From: Bacillota bacterium
GTDB taxonomy: Bacteria > Bacillota > Limnochordia > DTU080
Direction: 5' to 3'
Assembly: GCA_012838035.1 (NCBI GenBank)
Contig: DUQB01000145.1
Location: 1-56,216, forward strand
Length of the DNA stretch: 56,216 bases
Made by a program: the position numbers and the translations under genes. The notes below the pieces were generated by a model. That model saw only the letters and a program-made list of their open reading frames with translations, made no database searches and was not told where the DNA came from. The stretch's first letter is position 1, and each line of letters opens with the position of its first letter. Positions 50,566 to 56,216 of this stretch are shown in pieces.

Positions 50566-51171
50566 TCAGCGAGCGGCGAACACAGATACTCTATGCGCCG
50601 GCAGCCCGAGCGCAATCTGCGCCGCTTTGGCCAATTGGTACTTCACATGGGGCAAAACCGCGCCGTCTGCTACTATCACCACCCCGCGCACTTTAGGTTC
50701 AACCTGCACCAATACGATCGGTTGTTCCGCCTTGAGAGCATCGTCACGCACAGTCACCGGTCGACGTGACTCACGTTTATCAACAGGTTTGCCGCTATCC
50801 ACGGTCACCTGCCTCGTTATCTCTTCCGCAATTACCTTTTCCGCGCTCGTTTCCATGGTGATGTATACCCAAACGTTCCCAGCCTGAGCGATGCGAGAGA
50901 GTATAGTTTGTAACTCTTGCTCCATATTGCTCGCCGCCGCTTCCTGCAACGCCGTATCTGCGGATGTATCAACATCCGGCGGGCTCACCGCCGCTTGATC
51001 GGACTCGGGGGTACGACTAAGCAGCAGCAGTAATGCGCCGAATACGGCAAGCGCTGCGAGCAGGCGACCGGCCTGTGGTGACAACAAAACCTCCTGCGAC
51101 GTTTTTTCTCCTTGCCCAGAGCCTTGCTCTCGCTTTGGCAACCAGTGCGTCCATACATCCAGGAACTTCAT
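50566..51171 (-). CDS. spoIIIAG: Stage III sporulation protein AG
   Basis: TM helix then PKVRGVVIVADGAVLPHVKYQLAKAAQIALGLPAHRVSVF. Confidence 0.92.
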   Translation of the reverse strand: MKFLDVWTHWLPKREQGSGQGEKTSQEVLLSPQAGRLLAALAVFGALLLLLSRTPESDQAAVSPPDVDTSADTALQEAAASNMEQELQTILSRIAQAGNVWVYITMETSAEKVIAEEITRQVTVDSGKPVDKRESRRPVTVRDDALKAEQPIVLVQVEPKVRGVVIVADGAVLPHVKYQLAKAAQIALGLPAHRVSVFAAR

Positions 51172-51212
51172 TTCACGGCTCTCCCCTTAACTCGGTAATC
51201 CGGGCGCAGCTA

Positions 51213-51707
51213 TCACCGCGGTATCCAATGCACGTCGACATGATCCACGGCTATTTGTAAGTAAGCCGCAACCGTTCGGCGTACCTGATCCGTCAGCCCT
51301 GCAGTCGGTTGACCGCGCACATGTACGGCGGCGCGCTGATGGACGATGCTCACCTGAGCCGTTTCTATGTCGGGCAACCCTTGCAACTCCAGTTCAAGCG
51401 TCCTAGCCACCTCGCGCGTCAGTGCATCGGCTACCGTGTTCAGGGCAGCTTCACCTAATGCCGCTCCCTGCTCAACAGAGGTGTCGGGCCAAGGAGCACT
51501 GAATTCGGTACGCAACAGCACATCGATGTAGGTTTCACCTCGAAAAAATGCCATGACGGGATGTAGTATCGCAACCAACACGACCAATCCCAGAAGCAGC
51601 TTTACATAACGGCGCAACTCGCCGGTGGGCAACAGCATCTCCATAAGAGTGGCAAACAAGATGAGAAAGGTTAACCGGGTAGCCCAAGCGACAATCGCCG
51701 TATACAT
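51213..51707 (-). CDS. spoIIIAF: Stage III sporulation protein AF
   Basis: Two N-terminal TM helices, operon position. Confidence 0.9.
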   Translation of the reverse strand: MYTAIVAWATRLTFLILFATLMEMLLPTGELRRYVKLLLGLVVLVAILHPVMAFFRGETYIDVLLRTEFSAPWPDTSVEQGAALGEAALNTVADALTREVARTLELELQGLPDIETAQVSIVHQRAAVHVRGQPTAGLTDQVRRTVAAYLQIAVDHVDVHWIPR

Positions 51708-51736
51708 CCTCTACACCTCGATATAATCGCAACCAT

Positions 51737-53011
51737 TTAGCGCACTAGCGTCGTGACGTTTCCCATGCTCACCAAGATCGTGATGCTGATGAAAAACATC
51801 AGCCCAACCGTGAGCATACAGGCCAAAACCAGAGTCAGCGAACCAGCCAAGCTGTTCAAAGCATCCACCAAGCGCTCATCGCTCAGCGGTTCAATGAGCG
51901 CCGTAACCAGGCGAAAAATAAACAAGACGGAAAACACTTTCAAAGCCGGAAACGCGACGATGACAAATATGGCAGCCATGCCGAACACGCCGATCGCGCT
52001 CTTGATCAGCTGCGATCCGCCAATCACGATATCCAATGCTTCGGCCATCCTGGAACCGACTACCGGCACAAATGTCCCGGTGAGAAATTTGGCGGTCTTA
52101 ATGGCAATGCTGTCCGTAACAGGAGCAATCGCCCCCCGAATGGACAAAACGCCGAAGAACAGAATGAAGAGCAAGCCCAGAAGCGTGATGGTCCATTGCC
52201 GCACCAGCCCCGCCATCTTTTTCATAGGAAAGTCCTTGGATAAACTGCCCAGTATACTCAGTACGGCAGAGAGAAAGGTCAGCGGCAGTATGACGTTCCG
52301 CACCAGAGTGGCCACCAAAGCGACCATACTCACGAACAGTGGATGGTACAAGGTGGCCGTCGTTACAGCCCCAGCCGCAGCGATCATCGCTGTTAGCAGC
52401 GGCAATGCGGCGTGCATCAGGTCGACCATGGTGTCTAGCGTAGAGCCTGCTACATCAACAGCTGCCCGAAACGACTGCAAGCCGATATATAGCAGTGCTA
52501 AGAAAGACAGCGCAAACGCCGGTTCCGCCACACCGTGCGTTGGAAAAACATGCGTCAGATTACGCAAGATGGCGCAGAACACGGCTAGTAGCGCCAACTG
52601 GCCTAAGAGCTGAGAATTGAACACAATTTCCCGCACCAAGAAACTGGCGAAACGTGTGATAAGATGCAAAAGACTGAAGCGATCGCCCAGTCCGCCGTCC
52701 GCCACAATCCGCCGTACATCCCATTCCGGCAATTCCGCGCGCAGCTCACTGCTTAAACCGGCAATCACCTGATCTAAGGCGCTGGTATCGAGCAGGTTAA
52801 TCTGGCTCTCGAGCGCTTGCTCCAGTAAGAAGCGATGATCATCTTGGGCTACGGGCGAATCGGCGTTCATGGGAGCCTGCGGCGGATAAGGCGCCCATGT
52901 CTCTTCACCCGAGAATGCCGCCCAACCGCTATTAGTAGCGGTAAAAAGAAACAGGATGCAACAAGCGACTAGGTAGACGCATTTACATTGACCAAACCGA
53001 AAGGAGTTCAT
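51737..53011 (-). CDS. spoIIIAE: Stage III sporulation protein AE
   Basis: Polytopic SpoIIIAE-like protein, operon position. Confidence 0.95.
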   Translation of the reverse strand: MNSFRFGQCKCVYLVACCILFLFTATNSGWAAFSGEETWAPYPPQAPMNADSPVAQDDHRFLLEQALESQINLLDTSALDQVIAGLSSELRAELPEWDVRRIVADGGLGDRFSLLHLITRFASFLVREIVFNSQLLGQLALLAVFCAILRNLTHVFPTHGVAEPAFALSFLALLYIGLQSFRAAVDVAGSTLDTMVDLMHAALPLLTAMIAAAGAVTTATLYHPLFVSMVALVATLVRNVILPLTFLSAVLSILGSLSKDFPMKKMAGLVRQWTITLLGLLFILFFGVLSIRGAIAPVTDSIAIKTAKFLTGTFVPVVGSRMAEALDIVIGGSQLIKSAIGVFGMAAIFVIVAFPALKVFSVLFIFRLVTALIEPLSDERLVDALNSLAGSLTLVLACMLTVGLMFFISITILVSMGNVTTLVR

Positions 53012-53397
53012 AACAGCCCCACCAGCGCGTCCATGATACCCGCAACAATAGGTACGCAGAGTAAAAGGATGATCACCTTACCGGCCAGCTCTACCATCAT
53101 GGCGGTGCTCTCTTCCTTGGCATCCTTGGCTAGTTGCGCGCCGAATGCCGAAATATAGGCCACACCTACAGCTTTAACCACGATCGCCATATAAGCCGGC
53201 TTAATCTCCGCCCGCCCGCCCAACTCTACAAATACGGCGATGACCTCTTTCAAGGGAGACAAGAGGACCAAAAGCATCAGTATCATAAAACCGGCAGCCA
53301 GCTGCGTCGCCAAGGCTGCTTGGGTCACGCTGCGCAGATAACTGAGCAAGACCGCCGTCACAAGGGCTAGTCCGACAAAACGTGTAATATCCTCCAC
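53008..53397 (-). CDS. spoIIIAD: Stage III sporulation protein AD
   Basis: Small polytopic membrane protein, operon position. Confidence 0.93.
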   Translation of the reverse strand: MEDITRFVGLALVTAVLLSYLRSVTQAALATQLAAGFMILMLLVLLSPLKEVIAVFVELGGRAEIKPAYMAIVVKAVGVAYISAFGAQLAKDAKEESTAMMVELAGKVIILLLCVPIVAGIMDALVGLL

Positions 53398-53450
53398 CTG
53401 ATGTTCATCCTATCTTTGCCGGGGAAGTACAGATTTAGATGCCGGGCGTT

Positions 53451-53648
53451 TCACCACAACCTAAAAACCGACTCGACATTGGCAAAAAGCTGACCTAGCA
53501 TTTGCACCAGCCATAAAAGGACAATAACTACACCGGCCAAAGAGAGCATCTGTGCTTGTTCTTGCCGCCCTGCCTGCGTTAGGAAAATGTGGAGTACGGC
53601 GATGACGATACCCAACCCGGCAATTTTGTATATAGCTGTGATATCCAT
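53451..53648 (-). CDS. spoIIIAC: Stage III sporulation protein AC
   Basis: 65 aa MDITAIYKIAGLGIVIAVLHIFLTQAGRQEQAQM. Confidence 0.95.
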   Translation of the reverse strand: MDITAIYKIAGLGIVIAVLHIFLTQAGRQEQAQMLSLAGVVIVLLWLVQMLGQLFANVESVFRLW

Positions 53649-53663
53649 TAAACAAGCACCTCT

Positions 53664-54176
53664 TTAAAATAGTAACAGCGCCATGATCATACCACCGGCT
53701 ACGCCCAGGTAACGCCACATACGGCAGGCGGCTTCCAAACGATCTCGGGCACGTTCTTGCTCCTGCTGCAACAAACGCCCGGCCAACTGGATGTGGCGTA
53801 CATGGTCCTCAGCGCTCCAAGGCCCCCAAGCCGCCGCCAAACCAGCCAATACAGCGGCTTCTCGCTCTGAAAGCCGCCGAGTGCGTCGCCAATCTTGCAC
53901 TGCAGAACGCCAGGCATCGGCGGGCCGCATACCCTGCGCCATATAAATACCGACTGATGCGTAAAAAGGCGCGACCAAAGGCGCTGCCTGCGCCGCCTTG
54001 TGAAAACTGTCCGCCAAATTGGTCGCCAAATAAGCAATCTCCGCTTCCAGTACGGTCAGGGATACCAAAAAGGCTTCGCTCGTCGCCAATGCCCGCCGTA
54101 TCCTGCAGGCGCCGCGTTCACCTAACAATCCCGCGGCCAAGATTAAACATCCGGCACCACTTAGTTTCAGCCACAC
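53664..54176 (-). CDS. spoIIIAB: Stage III sporulation protein AB
   Basis: 170 aa, SpoIIIAB-like (GEREAAVLAGL, RLLQQEQERARDRLEAACRMWRYLGVAGG). Confidence 0.9.
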   Translation of the reverse strand: MWLKLSGAGCLILAAGLLGERGACRIRRALATSEAFLVSLTVLEAEIAYLATNLADSFHKAAQAAPLVAPFYASVGIYMAQGMRPADAWRSAVQDWRRTRRLSEREAAVLAGLAAAWGPWSAEDHVRHIQLAGRLLQQEQERARDRLEAACRMWRYLGVAGGMIMALLLF

Positions 54177-55159
54177 GACTCACCCACCACCCAGGCTCTC
54201 TTCGGCTGGTCTCCGATTTCCTTGCGCGTCAGCTGAATTATATCCTCCAGGGTACCCGGACCTTGGCGCCTACTGAGCAGAAGCACCCGCTCAAAGGCGC
54301 CCTGATCCAGCAACCGAGCCAATACAGGGCGGCGTCGCAACTCGACTATGGACGCCCCATGGGCTGTAGCCACAAGAGTGACGCCGCTGTTGAGCGCCTC
54401 TTCCAGAGCGCGTCCGTCAGCGTCCGCGCCTATCTCATCGGTGGCTATCACCTGTGGCCCCATGGCACGCAACAGCAACCCGATCCCTAAAGACTTAGGA
54501 CAACCATCCAGGACATCAGTGCGCATGCCTACATCGAGTTGCGGTAAGCCCCGAAAACATGCGGCCAGCTCAGAGCGTTCATCGGCTACCGCCACACGCA
54601 TACCCGGCAATCCCAAACGACCTACGCCGTTACTTACTTGCCGAATAAGGTCGCGCAAAAGCGTCGTCTTACCACATCCCGGGGCGGACGCAATCAATGT
54701 GTGGTACAAACGCCCTCCCTGTACCAAGTGCGGTAGAGCCGCATCGGCTGCGCCGAAGACCTGGCGGGCCAGTCGGACGTTAAAACTGCTGAAATGCCTG
54801 ATGGTGCGGATACCGCCGCCTTCCGGCACCACCTGGCCCACCAATCCGACCCGGTGTCCGCCTGGTAGCGTAATGAAGCCTTGTTTCACCTGTTGCTCCA
54901 CAGCATACAACGAGGCTTGACTGACCGCCTCGATAAAGCTGTTTGCGTCTTCTGCGCTCCAGTTGATGCCCGCCTGGGCTGAGCGGACTATCCCATGGTC
55001 GCCTAAAAAAGCGTCTCGATCGGCGAGGACCAGCATCACCGGTCGTTGTATACGCAAACGAACCTCTTCAACCTGGGATGCCGTATCGGCGGGGATACGC
55101 CGTAAGGCTTGCCGAATGCGTGCAGGGAAATAGGGGATTGCCTGTTCCAGTGCAGACAT
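54167..55159 (-). CDS. spoIIIAA: Stage III sporulation protein AA (ATPase)
   Basis: Walker A APGCGKTTLLRDLIRQ, VADERSEL, IATDEIG. Confidence 0.95.
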   Translation of the reverse strand: MSALEQAIPYFPARIRQALRRIPADTASQVEEVRLRIQRPVMLVLADRDAFLGDHGIVRSAQAGINWSAEDANSFIEAVSQASLYAVEQQVKQGFITLPGGHRVGLVGQVVPEGGGIRTIRHFSSFNVRLARQVFGAADAALPHLVQGGRLYHTLIASAPGCGKTTLLRDLIRQVSNGVGRLGLPGMRVAVADERSELAACFRGLPQLDVGMRTDVLDGCPKSLGIGLLLRAMGPQVIATDEIGADADGRALEEALNSGVTLVATAHGASIVELRRRPVLARLLDQGAFERVLLLSRRQGPGTLEDIIQLTRKEIGDQPKRAWVVGESCG

Positions 55160-55178
55160 GCTTGTTCACCACCTCTAC

Positions 55179-55186
55179 AAGGTATG
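55179..55186 (-). promoter_or_regulatory. Possible sigma-E -10 element upstream of spoIIIAA
   Basis: CATACCTT (one mismatch to CATACAnT) about 20 nt upstream of the spoIIIAA start; no good -35 seen. Confidence 0.3.
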
Positions 55187-55207
55187 ACCGCATTTCTTGG
55201 AACAGAA

Positions 55208-55243
55208 CAAAAAAAGGACTGGCTTCATAATGAAACTAGTCCT
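55208..55243 (-). terminator. Terminator between the CD1247-type gene and spoIIIAA
   Basis: AGGACTAGTTTCAT-TATGAAGCCAGTCCT then TTTTTTTG. Confidence 0.85.
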
Positions 55244-55308
55244 GACTGTAGCTCTTTGGTTATGGGACCGACAGATCATCAGCGGAGGCGATCAGTCGCG
55301 TCTGTTTC

Positions 55309-55788
55309 CTACCCTTCTTGGGTCGGCTTCTGATCGTCGTCGGTCTCCGGCGCCTGTTCATTACCGACGGTAGCCGCCGCCGCATCGCCTGTGGCATATA
55401 CGATACTGCCGCAGGAGGGACAGGTTATTTCCACATTCGGATCATATAGGAAGTCTTCTTCAAAGGTGACTGCCTCGCCGCAAGTGGGACAATCCATCTC
55501 TACGATCTCGTTTTCCTTGTCGTCGCCGGAACCGATGTCCGATTCTTCGTCTTCATCATCATCGAACTCATAGACCTCTTTTTCCAGCTCAGCCAAATCG
55601 GCGTCGATGGACTCGAGGTATTCGTCGGTTTCTTCCAGGCTAGCCTCGAGGTCCGCCATTGAATCCGCGAGATCGTCACATATGCGTAGCAGGTTCTCCC
55701 AAATGCTTTTAGCTTGGGCGTCTTTACCGAAGAACTCCGCACCTTCAATTAAACCTCTCACATACGCAATTCGCTCTTTAACATTCAT
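55309..55788 (-). CDS. CD1247 N-terminal-domain protein with zinc-ribbon
   Basis: MNVKERIAYVRGLIEGAEFF... and CPTCGEAVTFEEDFLYDPNVEITCPSCGSIVYA; start at ATG 55788 with AGGAGG RBS. Confidence 0.88.
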   Translation of the reverse strand: MNVKERIAYVRGLIEGAEFFGKDAQAKSIWENLLRICDDLADSMADLEASLEETDEYLESIDADLAELEKEVYEFDDDEDEESDIGSGDDKENEIVEMDCPTCGEAVTFEEDFLYDPNVEITCPSCGSIVYATGDAAAATVGNEQAPETDDDQKPTQEG

Positions 55789-55866
55789 GCCGAGATACCT
55801 CCTCATGACAGCATGAAGCTGACACTTCAGCTAGCCTACCTTTTAATATAAACCAAAACGAAGAAA

Positions 55867-56216
55867 TTACACGCGCGACAGATACTCCCCGGTACGGGTA
55901 TCTACACGGATGATATCGCCTTGGTTGATAAACAGAGGCACTTGCACCTGCACGCCGGTTACCAGAGTAGCCGGTTTGGAACCACCGGTAGCCGTATCGC
56001 CCTTAAAACCCGGATCGGTCTGTACAACCTCCATTTCGACGAAGGTGGGCAGATCGACGCCGATCGGCGCTCCTTGGTAGAACTGAATACCGATGACCAT
56101 GTTGTCGATGAGCCACTTCGGCGCATCACCCAGTTTGTCGGTTGTTAGCGTGAGTTGTTCGTAGCTCTCCGTATCCATGAAGGTGAACTCGTCGCCGGAT
56201 CTGTATAAGTACTGCA
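55867..56216 (-). CDS. efp: Elongation factor P (partial; N-terminus beyond window)
   Basis: [21 protein letters not shown]...[20 protein letters not shown] continues past the window edge. Confidence 0.96.
   Translation of the reverse strand, partial: QYLYRSGDEFTFMDTESYEQLTLTTDKLGDAPKWLIDNMVIGIQFYQGAPIGVDLPTFVEMEVVQTDPGFKGDTATGGSKPATLVTGVQVQVPLFINQGDIIRVDTRTGEYLSRV

Noticed and set aside
1-56216. CRISPR arrays, tRNA/rRNA genes, transposons, prophage or toxin-antitoxin loci
   Set aside because: No direct-repeat arrays, cloverleaf genes, transposase/integrase ORFs or paired toxin-antitoxin-like ORFs were recognised on either strand.

Overview
The window looks like about 56 kb of chromosome from a spore-forming, Clostridia-like Bacillota. 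This is inferred from gene content and order only. Nearly all genes lie on the minus strand. From high to low coordinate they are: efp (partial), a CD1247-type zinc-ribbon protein, spoIIIAA-AH, accBC, asp23/amaP/DUF2273, nusB, a TsaD-like paralog, xseAB, ispA, dxs, tlyA, nadK, argR, recN, spoIVB, spo0A, a SteA/SteB-like + GT2 + MraY-like cluster, dinG, two polysaccharide deacetylases, an M16 peptidase, dut, ymxH, dapB, dpaAB, asd, aspartokinase, dapA, a secreted hypothetical protein, an NlpC/P60-like protein, carA, a carB-dapF fusion, rnj, tepA and ylzJ. Only two confident genes are on the plus strand: an orphan solute-binding protein and a GH18 family protein. The observations most worth checking are: (1) an in-frame carB-dapF fusion ORF of 1316 aa; (2) a lysine riboswitch (L-box) with terminator and sigma-A-like promoter ahead of dapB-dpaA-dpaB-asd-aspartokinase-dapA, plus a sigma-K-like promoter just before dpaA; (3) a Spo0A with a degenerate receiver pocket; (4) the SteA/SteB/GT2/MraY-like envelope cluster next to spo0A; (5) an orphan solute-binding protein without lipobox, convergent with a multi-domain BNR-type secreted protein. 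No CRISPR array, tRNA, rRNA, transposase or prophage genes were seen.
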